From Polytrichum commune (taxonomy: Eukaryota; Streptophyta; Polytrichopsida; Polytrichales; Polytrichaceae), in contig OX485805.1 in assembly GCA_950295325.1 (NCBI GenBank), positions 53,096,758 through 53,160,757 of the forward strand: DNA of 64,000 nucleotides. Reading direction: 5' to 3'. This document shows, in pieces, positions 36,421 through 47,235 of this stretch. The stretch's first letter is position 1. Each line of letters begins with the position of its first letter. Below the pieces are notes generated by a model. That model saw only the letters and a program-made list of their open reading frames with translations. It made no database searches and was not told the DNA's origin. The position numbers were made by a program, and so were the translations under genes.

Positions 36421-37103
36421 ACGAACGCGCGTTCGTATTTCTGGTTGCTTTGATGTTCATATGGTGCAATCAAAAGGTACGGGGATCGTTTTTGAGAATA
36501 ATTTTTCTATTAGTTATTGGATGTACATATTTATGTCCATGCCTCTTTGTGGATTTACGAACGCGCGTTCGTAAATCCTGGGTTTGTTTTCATCCCTGTT
36601 TACGAACGACCGTTCGTAAATTTTGGATATTGATTTGTGATTACTGTGTACTTACGAACGGACGTTCGCAATTACATGATGTTCCTTATTTGGTCAATTA
36701 CGAACGCGCGTTCGTAAATCCTGGATTTGTTTTAAACCCTGTTTACGAACGACCGTTCGTAAATTTTGGATATTTATTTGTGATTACTGTGTACTTACGA
36801 ACGGACGTTCGCAATTACATGATGTTCCTTATTTGGTCAATTACGAACGTGCGTTCGTAAATCCGGGGTTTGTTTTCATCCCTGTTTACGAACGACCGTT
36901 CGTAAATTTTGGATATTGATGTGTGATTACTGTGTACTTATGAACGGACGTTCGCAATTACATGATGTTCCTTATTTGGTCAATTACGAACGCACGTTCG
37001 CAAATGTATAGGGTGAGTGCGTATTTTACGAACGCACGTTCGTAAAAGTAGAGGGGTTGGTGTATTAGATGTATACACGGCACATTTACGAACGATCGTT
37101 CGT
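36421..37103. promoter_or_regulatory. Palindrome array upstream of the minus-strand gene (13 copies, 143-bp tandem unit)
   Basis: ACGAACG-NN-CGTTCGT copies start at 36421, 36557, 36602, 36654, 36700, 36745, 36797, 36843, 36888, 36940, 36986, 37028 and 37088. From 36557 to 36986 they sit in a tandem repeat of exact 143-bp period with three palindromes per unit (centres mostly CG/TG, AC, GA). Most are extended to TTACGAACG...CGTTCGTAA. The array begins 33 bases upstream of the first readable exon. Position and dyad symmetry suggest a site bound by a dimeric protein; this is inference. Confidence 0.9.
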
Positions 37104-37974
37104 AAATGTGGTCATGTGTGGGTATGATAATAAATGCTTTGTCCGTACATGAACGTATACGTATATATACGAATACGTATGTATGGGTTTATGAAAGTTG
37201 CGATCAACATAGGTTGGATTTCTGCCTGCAACTCTTGATCAGAATGATGAAACACAAAGTGCAATATGGAATCACAACAAAATTTTAGATTCAGTGATTG
37301 GGAATTCATAATGAAGAGGAAAGTCCTAATTCATTCAAAACATGCCAAAGCTCATAATGCATAAAACAAAACACATGTAATTCAACAAAGAAGAATTTCA
37401 GATTGCAAAGAAGTGTTTTGAAAAGGAAAGTTGTACTCACATTGAATTGTTGCACACACAAAACCTGCTGCCTGCTACTCAGAAACCAGAAACCTCACAA
37501 ATGGACTGACTTCACTTTCAAATGCAATCTTCTACCCTCGCTCCTTTCTCACACTCTCAAGCCTTCAGAACTTATATACAAATCCTACAAATATTCTGAT
37601 GTACACACAACTCACAAGCCCTTAAAACTCAAGTTTTCTGGAACTCTCAAGTTTTTTGAAACACTCAACCTCTCAAGCTTTCTAAAACTGTAAACCTCTC
37701 AAGATTTCTAAAACTCTCAACCTCTCAAGCTTTCTAAAACTCTCACCCTCTCAAGTGATCCTAATTTCAAGCTTCTGACAATGCGAGTCAAAGAAAACAT
37801 ATAATATGCGGCGCCACAAACGGCAAGGGCTTCGCCACACCTAAGCTCTCCCCTCCTCCTCTGGTCCAAATGACAAATGAGGAGGAAAGGAAGAGGCGCG
37901 GGGAGGTACCCGGCACCGCTAGGGTTTCCTGGCGGCGGCCACGTACGTGGCTGATGGCCACTGGCCAGGGCTGG

Positions 37975-38115
37975 GAGGGGGGAGGGGATGGGGATGGGGA
38001 GGGGATGGGGATGAGGATGGGGATGATGGGGGTGGGGGATGGGGGATGGGGATGGGGAGGGATGAGGGATGAGGGAATAGCATGGGGGGGATGAGGGAAT
38101 AGCATGGGGAGATGG
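37975..38115 (+). repeat. G-rich purine minisatellite (GGGGATGGGGATG type)
   Basis: At least 15 runs of three or more G separated by A/T form a nearly pure purine strand. Such sequence can form G-quadruplexes on the plus strand. Confidence 0.85.
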
Positions 38116-38279
38116 ATGCATGAGGGTTTAGGAAATAAGAAATACGAAATGGTGGGAGCTTAGTTCGGGGACATGAATTTTACATTCCCCTTAATACCTC
38201 TACAGTTGGATTCCTTGTAAACATATTTTAGAAAAGTATGTTCAGTTAATTTGTACAACACAATGCATGTCATTTAGTA

Positions 38280-39465
38280 GGTTTTCGATGAAGAATCCAC
38301 CCCAATGTATATATGGTGTTTTGCAAGATAGAGTTTTCATGAACCACACATCCTTAAAGTTGTTCAATGGTTCCTCAAACAAATATGACATACATAAAGG
38401 ATGCATTTTAAATTGTGGACAGGGGCTATCTGATTCTCCTCTAGAAGTGGGGGAAAATTCAATTTTCAATACGTTGTCATTAATTTCATGAGGTGTTAGC
38501 TTGACCCACCCTTAATATGATATTTAGTGTTAGATACTCTAAATACAAACGCATAGTACACTAAGTATCACTAACGATATAAATCCTAAGCCCACAAACC
38601 ACCTAGACAACTTTCACAAACCCTATACGCTAACCCCAAACCCTAAACCCTAACCCCTAAACCCTACATCTTTTTATCTTACCAACCTTTCTTATATAAG
38701 GCCATGTTGTGGTCTATGGGCATCATGTCAAAGTGGTAAACCAATGTTGGTTCGATTGGAAATTGCTTTATGTGGTTCATAGCAACTATAATAATCTAGA
38801 CTCATGCGAATAATTGTCATTTTGAGATAAAACATTGGCTTAATAGGTGAAGAGGGAAATTTAGAATGCTAGCCCTTTCACCTTAGTATATAGTTTTGAG
38901 TGCAATTTGATCACACAATGCATACTTAATCTTATTATAACATGAATGGTTTAAGACTTTGGTTTAAATCAACAGTTTAAACTATGGTCATGCACATACT
39001 TCTTGTAGGATGCAAATAATATAAACAGATAATTGTAAGTGTATACTAATGTATGCACCATTCCAAATTAGTTATCCATTTCCACACCATGGTGGAGGAT
39101 AAATGAATTTCCAATAGGAGGTGAAGTCATTTAATTAGTTGTCGACTTGAACTAACAAACGAATACTAGTGCCATCAACTTTTAATTTCACCAATGATCA
39201 ATTGCATTTAAACTTATATTAGTTCATAATATGGTCCGATGTTTGGCGAGCCTCGAGTGTAGGGGGTGGATTCAAATGAAGAATCCACCCGCAAGGATGT
39301 GTATATGGTGTTTTAAAATATAAAATTTTCATGGACAATATATCTTTCAAGGTGTTCAATGGTTCCTTAAATAAATATTTATCGGATAAAGGACTCAATT
39401 TCAAATTGTGGCGAGGGCTATCCTAAACCTTTACAAGAGGTGGAGGAAAATTTATTTCCCATAGG
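38280..39465 (+). repeat. Diverged direct repeat pair (about 190 bp each)
   Basis: 38280-38470 and 39270-39465 share 'atgaagaatccaccc', 'tatatggtgtttt', 'gttcaatggttcct' and 'aaattgtgg' in the same order about 985 bp apart. Confidence 0.7.
38630..38666 (-). repeat. Interstitial telomere-like repeat
   Basis: Several copies of ccctaaa/aacccta in a row, with errors. This is the plant-type TTTAGGG motif on the opposite strand. Confidence 0.75.
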
Positions 39466-40412
39466 ATGTCAAACACATATTAATAATTGTAAGTGTGACT
39501 TCACGTAGGTATGGTTTTAATTCTTATCATTATCGTATGCACCGTTCCAAAGTGATTGATCATTTCCAATCATGCCATTTTAATTCATTATTTTCAAACC
39601 TAGTGTTACATTTGAATGAAGACCTTATCTACATATACTGGGTAAGATTGGTTCAAAATGTCATCAATCTACCTAGTACAAGCCATAATGGATTAAGCGA
39701 CTTTTTATTGGTATTCATGCACTTGATGACCATATTACGGGCATTTTTTTAATGTGAATCATATGATACCTACAATTTTAGGGGCTTCCACAACATGTTC
39801 TTAGCCACTCTTACCTCATTGTGTGTGTGAATATGTATTACCCTAAACCCTTCATCACTTTATTAGGTATAATCAATCGTCAATTAACTTGGACTTCACA
39901 CCTTAGTCGCAAATCATTTAAAACTCAATGTTAACCATCAACCTATATAGACATTATGTATCTAATATTATATATATGTGTATATATAATATATAATATG
40001 AAATTTATATAGACATAAAAATATAGATATATATTCTCGTGAGACCTTGGTAACAACTAAGGTGTGCGACCGATTGACATATTTACAATATGTTGCGTGC
40101 ATGCAAGACATGCTCCATACATAATGCTATTTATATATATCCGCATGGATGGAATGGCATATTGTTAGGTCAAAATAGGCGGCGGGAATCCTCTTTTTAA
40201 ATAGCATCCAAGGGATTTTGAACCATCAGGGGGAAGGTACTTAAAGCTCTTCCCCCCACATCAGAGCTCTTTTCTGCGGCACATCCAAGTGTGCGCTCCA
40301 CAGACCTGACTGGAACGAGCTCAAACCATTTTCTTGTGCGCCCACCCTATACCTCCCAGGTACACTATAGTCTGCACATACCCGTATATACCGCCGCAAA
40401 TACCGGACCTTT

Positions 40413-41609
40413 ACGAACGCACGTTCGTAAAGATGAGTTGGTAGCATATGCACAATAGGCTCAGACACGTGATGTGAGTGGTTTACGAACGTGCGTTCGT
40501 AAACTGAGCATTAGACATACTCCACGCTGATTTACGTATATGTAGTCAGAGGCATGAAAGTTGTCAATGATATACGAACGTGCGTTCGTAAGTAGAGCAT
40601 TAGACATACTTCATGTTGATTTAATTATATGTAGTCAGAGGCATGAAAATTGTCGATGACATACGAACGTGCGTTCGTATATATTTCCTTCAAGATACAG
40701 GGCACCTAACTTCGTGTGATGTGATTGGTTTACGAACGTGCGTTCGTAAATTGAGCATTAGACATACTCCATATTGATTTAATTATATGTAGTCAGAGAC
40801 ATGAAAATTGTCGATGACATACGAACGTGCGTTCGTATATATTTCCTTCCAGATACAGGGCACCTAACATCGTGTGATGTGATTGGTTTACGAACGTGCG
40901 TTCGTAAGTAGAGCATTAGACATACTCTATGTTGATTTAATTATATGTAGTCAGAGGCATGAAAATTGTCGATGACATACGAACGTGCGTTCGTATATAT
41001 TTCCTTCCAGATACAGGGCACCTAATTTCGTGTGATGTGATTGGTTTACGAACGTGCGTTCGTAAGTAGAGCATTAGACATACTCCACGTTGATTTACTT
41101 ATATGTAGTCAGAGGCATGAAAATTGTCAATGATATACGAACGTGCGTTCGTATTTATTTCTTTCGAGATACAGTCTCACCTAAGTTCTTGTGATGCGAG
41201 TTGTTTGCGAACGTGCGTTCGTAAGTAGATCATTGTACATAGATCCACGTTGACCTACTTATAGGTAGTCGTAGGTACTAAAATGTATCAATGATACACG
41301 AACGTGCATTCGTATATTTTCCTTCCAACCTTCCAACCCACATAGGCTCCCGTGAATCTGTGATGTCCAACTGAACATCTGATGGTGGGTTATTCACGAA
41401 CGTGCGTTCATAAATATCAATTGATATTATTTTGCAATTATCCAGAAACAGCCGTTAGTTTGAACACATGCCTCCAAGTCCTTGGCTATGGATATCTTTT
41501 CTGTCGAGTCAATAGTTTTTACAAACAAGGTCACGGCTAGAACATATTATTTATCGTTCCTATGGATACGTCCATATATTTCGGCTAGGACTTACGAACG
41601 ATCGTTCGT
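40413..41609. promoter_or_regulatory. Palindrome array upstream of the DUF7869 gene (14 copies, 158-bp tandem unit)
   Basis: Copies start at 40413, 40485, 40574, 40663, 40732, 40821, 40890, 40979, 41048, 41137, 41207, 41298, 41396 and 41594. From 40574 to 41137 spacings alternate 89 and 69 bp, i.e. a 158-bp unit with two palindromes, nearly all with centre TG. Copies at 41298 and 41396 have arm substitutions; half-sites persist near 41645 and 41832. The array ends about 380 bp before the ATG of the plus-strand gene. Confidence 0.9.
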
Positions 41610-41991
41610 ATACATACATCCCTCAGTTTGGGCTCTGTCTTGGGGTCGGTCGTTCGCATGCACACACCCGTCAAAGACATGCCCCTCAATTGCTTTACTG
41701 CATCATTATAATGATGCAAGTGCATTTTGGGTGCTCATAATCATTGCACGTTGCTTATCCATTTTACAATTGCATGCCGTTGTCCATTGCCGTGTAGATC
41801 CCATGTTGTATTTCCATGTCATGGCGTTGTTTTCGAAAGCACGTTCGTCTACATATGTGAGGTCCCCCAACGATGCCGCGAGAGTTCTTTGTGATTTTTG
41901 AGCCATATACCTACACAGCTCTCGTATTCGCTTTTGTGTGCATTGCTGTGCTTGTTTTGTTTGTCATTAATTATTGGTTTGCTTAGGTTTT

Positions 41992-44900
41992 ATGGCGCTG
42001 CCCGCGGCATATAGTTCATTGGAGTTTCCCACAATTGCTTCGTCCTCCGATGGTAACTGTGAACTTTCTTCCCCGTCGGCGGGTAGTAATGGTATGCCTA
42101 ACGTGATGGGGGTGTTTGTGGATGCATCCTCCCATGAATCTTTGGAAGTGCACGAACAATCTCTACATTCCAGGGATGACCACGATGACATTCCTTTGTG
42201 TGCCGGTTTCGGGAGGGAGCAATGGGTTGGCCTTGATGTCGTCCTACACAACGACCTTGGTGTCCCTGTGGCAGATGGCATATGTAGAAATTCCGATCCC
42301 CGTGATTGTGTGGATGCCAACCCCCTTGGTCCTAGCGATGTTGGTGTGTGCATCTTGAATTCATTGCTTCCGCTTGAGGTCCCGGTGACATGGAGATTCT
42401 CCTTGCGTCGATGGCCTCTTTGTCGGGTTCTCCATGACGGAGTGAGCTTGTTGGACCATGAGCGGCGCCATAAGCAAACGCAATTAGCTTTGTTGGTCAA
42501 CATACGTCCTCGTAAAGGCCTGCGCAAATATGATTCTAACCGTGTGCCTCGAGGAGATAAAAAACGTAGACGGGATTGCATATTGGGAGACGAATCTATC
42601 CGTCTTGTGTCCGCCAAGGACTATTGCGATCGGAAATGTTGCCAATTTTTCTCGCGGGAGAAAATTAAGTCCCTACGTCAAGAGATGTGGCTTGCGGATT
42701 TCCGGATGAGATCGGCAAAGAAACTCAAGGTCCACAGAAATGTGCACATTGACACCCATGGGCATAAGGTGGTCACACTTGAGAATGTGGAAGTGTGTTG
42801 TACCGCGTGGTATACCATCCATGCCGTTTCAAAGTCTGACTTTTATAGGTTTCAAAAGTATTCATCGTTGGGTCGGCGCTCTCGATTTCATGGAAATTCG
42901 GGCACAAAGAAACCCAGGGAGGCTACACTCCAAGCCTCTGCGACACTTTCCACCATCATTGTCCCATTGGCTGATGCAATGCCCCACAAAACGAGAACAT
43001 TGTCGTCAGGGGAGAAAGTTGTACAAATGGTTTTGCCCATGGGAACAAAATGGAAGAACATTTTAACGGACATTAACGAAGTGGGTCACATAGCGGGATG
43101 TGGGCCCATTTCTTTGTCCAAGTTGAATGTGATTAAAAACCAACAGTTTGCTGAATACATTTTGAAGAGACCTGGGGACAAGTTCGCTAGGTGTACGACG
43201 TGTGAAAAATACAAAGGTCTTCGGGACGCCCACCCCATAGGCACCGAATCACACTCCAAACACCAAGGGAAATATATTGAACATGTCAACAACCAAGAGG
43301 CTCACCGTCAAGATTACTACAAGAACCGTGCTCTATCCATAATGAGGCCTACAGAGGTTCTAACAATCATCCATGATAAAATGGACCATGCAAAGACCGC
43401 ATGCCCTTGTTATGCACGGAAAATAAAGGCCACGGATGGACTCTTCAAGTTGCCAGTAGTTGTCACAGGTTTGTATGAAATCACAAATATGTGTTCAAAT
43501 TATCCAATTTTACTAGGTATGTTTGCGTTAGGTTTCAACTTCATACATCCGTTTAGGGTTGTTGTTGTTTTCATTCATGCATCGTTTGTTTCTTTCCCAG
43601 GGATGATTGCCCACGGACATGAAGACGTAAAGTATGCCCATTATGGTTTGGATTTTTACCCTGGCGATGCTAACCACACGGTGGGATCATTTGCAAAACT
43701 CTTGCGCGATCTGGAGAAGCCACCGGTACATTCATCACGTGCATTGTTTGATGGTTGTGGAACGACACCCCTTTATGAAGCACTGCTTGAGGGGAAGGAG
43801 GTTTGTATGTCGTCATTGCCGGAGCCACCCGGAGAACCTCTTTGTGCGAAACCTTTGTCTCCAACTCTCCACGTTCAACTTGATAATTGTGCGAAGGACA
43901 ACAAATGTCGATACGTATTTTGTTTTTGGTCCTTGCTTGTGGCGAAAGGAATCTTCAAGGAGGTGTTTGTGTCTTTCTTGATGGTGGGACACACACACGA
44001 TGACATTGATGCGTCTTTCGGACGGTGGAGCATGAAGTTGCATGAAGAAGATTTTCCAACCATACCACTTCTTATGAAATCGTATATGGATTTGGACCAT
44101 ATGCCGGTAATTCCGCACATGATTGAGGAAGTACCAGATTTCAAGGCCTTCATCAAGCCATACATGTTGAAGGGAGGGGACCATTTGGTGGGACATACCA
44201 AAGCACAACAATTCCGATTCTATATAAGGGATGATGGTCTCCCGGCCATGCAATTTAAGCTTTTGTGCACATCTCCTAATTAGGGCCCGGATGATGGTAT
44301 ACTCGTATGGCGTCAAGACAATGATGGGAAATGTTTGCTCCCGGATGGGGATCCAAAGCCTTGCAAACCCGACCCCATGAGGAATGGGCCGGAAATCATT
44401 AAAGGCATATCCGGATTCATTGAATATTGGAAAGAGTTGTGTGAGGAGGACATCACTAGACGTGTTAGAGATACTCATGAATCTTTGATTGCGTATTGGG
44501 ATCGCATTCGCTCGGCCCTAATGACACTTGGTGGCGACACCCGTACAACTTTAACACAAGGATTTTGGCCACAAAGCCGTTTAACGGTTGTCGAGTCCGA
44601 CACCATGTTTTTTAGCAATGGAGACGTTCGTGAAGAGTTCGCAATGGACGAGCATTACGTTGGCCCTGCCCGCAATTGACCGGCACCGTCGTTTCGTGTA
44701 GGTGTTGATTGCCATGAAGGTTATTTGGTCCTCGTACGAGCAGGGGATGAGGAGCATCCTAAGCCAATTTGGTTGGTGAAAGCATTGTCTTCACCCAATT
44801 TTGTTCGAACTAGCCCCAACTTTCGTCAAATTGAGGTGGAATATTGTCGTCCAAGCACTAAAGACCAAAACGTGCTACGCATTTATTTAGGTTGGGACAC

Positions 44901-45120
44901 CAAAAAGAATTTTAAGTGGACAGTGGACTCAGCGTACACACCGGTTTGGATAAACACGGATACTATACTTTGTGCTTGAAAGCCGCGGAAAGGTTCCAAA
45001 ACAGAAACAATGACCATCCCCCAAAAACATATAGATTTTGCCAAAGACAACTTGGCACGTATTGCAGCTGCGGTGAATGACGCCGAGAATGGATATGAAG
45101 CGGAAGATGGAGATGTGTAA
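41992..45120 (+). pseudogene. DUF7869-family protein, probably transposon-encoded, with in-frame stops
   Basis: The frame runs from ATG 41992, soon after a ttgcttag acceptor-like site that suggests a 5'-UTR intron, to TAA at 45118-45120. Removing one intron (43469-43600, gtttgt...cccag, 132 bp) leaves 999 codons in one frame. The N-terminus is acidic and disordered; a Cys-rich DYCDRKCC block starts near residue 210. HGNSG and FARCTTCEK, TGMIAHGHED near residue 492, and QLDNCAKDNKCRYVF followed by VGHTHDDIDASFGRW near residue 620 define the DUF7869 family, widespread in eukaryotic mobile-element-like genes; an RNase-H-like transposase role is suspected, not shown. Three stops interrupt the frame (TAG 44281, TGA 44677, TGA 44977), yet coding character continues after each, so decay is recent or the mutations are few. 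It is divergent from the minus-strand gene and preceded by the 158-bp palindrome array. Confidence 0.8.
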
Positions 45121-46258
45121 ACATAACATATTAGGTGGGAGTTAATGGTGAAAAACATGGGTGCTTAGTAGACTTGGTTTTTATTAGACTTAGTGGACTT
45201 GACACACTCCATTGTGGTATACGTTTGGGATGTGCCATCCAAATAATTCATAAGAGCCTTACTTATGGGATGCGCACCCCAAACTCTATAATGACCTAAA
45301 CCATTTGTTTTTTTAGAGTCGATTGTTATTTTCCACAAGGAGCTTACGTTTTCATTTTAAACGAAATTCCCTATTTTTAGTAATAAGAATATGTTTTACG
45401 TGCGAATTTCTAAATCGTCATGTTCTTGATGTTCCCAATATTCCGTATGCCCACAATATTGGCATCCCAAACTATGGGCATATTTTATTTTGAGACTTTC
45501 AAAAGTCTCCGATTAACGAATATAGTGTTAAGAGTCTAGTCACACAAGAGGGTGTGGAGACTTTGGCTTCAATAGGTGCGGAGCCAGAAACATTACCATC
45601 ACAGGGCCCCATTCAGAGTCCCGATTTTTGAGCACTTCAGAGGTCTTGCTCAACTGCCCTAACAAAGGGCCCGAGTGACCATCCTTTCCAGCCACGTTTT
45701 AATGTACCTTGATGAGTACATGCAACTCTGTGCCTGATGCTTTCTTCCTCCATAATTTACACAGTCGAGCTTTGCTTTTTCAGAAGTGATTTGCAGTACA
45801 GCTTGCACTTCATCAAAACTGATTTAGTTAGAACATCAAGGCCCACCCAGTTATGAGATTCAAATTACTGAGGATTGTATCCCGCACAGCATTGTGCCTA
45901 ACATGCATTTGCTGAATATTGAGATATTTAACTGTACTAAAACTCAAATATTTTGGATAATCTTGTGCCATAATTGATATCACTATCACAAGTCTTGCAA
46001 TCCATTTTCATGAATTTTTGAAAACTTGACAAACATCATTTGTAAGCTCATTTCTCCTGTGCTTCTGTTGTGCAATCGTCAAAATTACCCTCCATCCACA
46101 CCATGTCACCATCTTGTTGACAGCTTTCTAAATGGTTTAAAGAAAGGCTTTCATTTAAGTGATTCATAGTTTGCAAGGTCTTAAACATAACAAACAATCA
46201 GATCAAATTCCTAAACTTGAGAAAAAGATGAGAGAAAGTATAATGATAAACTTTGAAA
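45121..46258. other. Non-coding stretch right of the gene-rich block
   Basis: No gene. About 45560-45730 is a diverged piece of RF1 (gagccagaaacattaccatcac, aaagggcccgagtgaccatc). A short direct repeat (tttgggatgtgccatcc / atgggatgcgcacccc) lies at 45228-45282 and could mark an element edge, but this is weak. Confidence 0.4.
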
Positions 46259-46312
46259 CATAACATTACTCAACACCCATTGTATGTTCAGTGGGTTGTT
46301 GAGTAATGTTAT
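46259..46312. repeat. Hairpin with 20-bp arms
   Basis: 'cataacattactcaaca' and its complement 'tgttgagtaatgttatg' are separated by about 16 bases, giving a stable stem-loop. No Rho-type or pol III context is apparent. Confidence 0.8.
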
Positions 46313-46344
46313 GATTGAGAATTCCATAATTCTAATGATTTGAT

Positions 46345-46690
46345 GTTTTCTATACAGTGTGTGGATATTTTCGCACTCCAAAGTATGGAACCACTACATA
46401 ATTTGCCAAAATTATTTAACATAAGCACAAGTATGATTGGGCAAGTTTTTGTGCAACATTTACTTTCTTACGACGTGCACTAATATGCGCAAGTGGGTTG
46501 CTCCAAGCTAATTTATTGACATTCCATACTATTTCAAATATTTATTATCACAACCAAAAAATGCAAGTAATGTTTTGCAATTGTTGTGGTTGCTTTACAG
46601 TTGAATAAAAAAAAATTATGAGTTGTTGTGATTTAATTTGGACCCAACGTAATTTGGATAGGTAAAAGGTTGCAAGCTATTTGCAAAGGC
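46345..46690 (+). repeat. Direct repeat C, left copy (flanks the gypsy element)
   Basis: Collinear and roughly 80% similar by eye to 51905-52250, with shared runs such as 'gttgctccaa', 'ctaatttattgacattcca' and 'gcaagctatttgcaaa'. The copies lie on both sides of the gypsy pol region but do not have TG...CA ends, and a better LTR exists at 50018, so they are treated as an independent repeat. Confidence 0.65.
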
Positions 46691-47235
46691 ATCATAATTG
46701 CACAAATTAGTGTATATTTGAGCTAATTAAGGCAATTCATTTGAAACTAGGTAGTTGAGATAGATCCCCCAAGGGCTAGACTCTTCACTGGAAACCTAAA
46801 ATGACTTATGTGGGTCACTTTGAAATTAAACCCCCTATATACAATAAGTTTATAGGAAGAAAAATAAAATGCATACATATTAAGAGTAAGTGCAAGCACA
46901 GTCAAGTACACAACTCCATTACACTGCGTGGGTTTAAGTGAAAGTGATTCAAAACTATATATTAACTTTGGATTTTGTGAAGAAAAAATAATAAATATTT
47001 GAAAATCACATTGATCTACAAAGCATAGCAACTTATGTTGCCAAAAAAAGTTCCAAGAAAAGTTTATATATTTTAGAAGATAGTGCAAGTAGTGTGCAAG
47101 TAGAAATATTGAACACATAATTGTCTAGAATGTGTTTGAAACATGATAAAACTACACTAAGATGATTTTTTTGTCCAAAAAACTCATATTTGTAGATGCT
47201 TTATGGCTATACTTCCTTCTTTTTTCTTTTGCTCC
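46691..47235. other. AT-rich stretch before gypsy pol; RF1-like piece
   Basis: About 46780-46930 resembles 16740-16830 ('gtgggtcactttgaaat...ccccctatata'). No gag or protease coding was found, so the gypsy element is truncated at its 5' side. Confidence 0.4.

Larger units (their letters stand above)
37104..40412. other. AT-rich spacer without palindromes between the two arrays
   Basis: No gene. Contents: short 'ctctcaagctttctaaaa' repeats (37660-37750), a purine-rich GGGGATGGG tract (37975-38115), telomere-like taaaccc repeats (38630-38665), and a diverged direct repeat pair (38280-38470 and 39270-39465). None of the block's palindromes occurs here, so this part may be a later insertion that split one regulatory region in two. 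Confidence 0.5.

Noticed and set aside
36297-36860. 187-codon plus-strand open frame through the 143-bp array
   Set aside because: It is created by the tandem repeats (repeating FVNPGF/ERPFVN words) and lies antisense to the upstream region of the minus-strand gene.
38630-38666. Chromosome end (telomere)
   Set aside because: Only a handful of imperfect repeats, with ordinary sequence on both sides.
31592-41609. CRISPR array or bacterial operator cluster
   Set aside because: The repeats are spaced irregularly outside the tandem arrays, lie in spliceosomal introns, and spacers are themselves repetitive. The genome is a plant's.
41482-41901. 139-codon open frame between the palindrome array and the DUF7869 gene
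   Set aside because: Part of it is just the palindrome read as YERSFV. The rest has no domain, and the area looks like promoter or 5'-UTR sequence.
29621-45120. Endogenous giant-virus fragment
   Set aside because: The genes have typical plant introns, and no capsid, viral polymerase or packaging ATPase is present.
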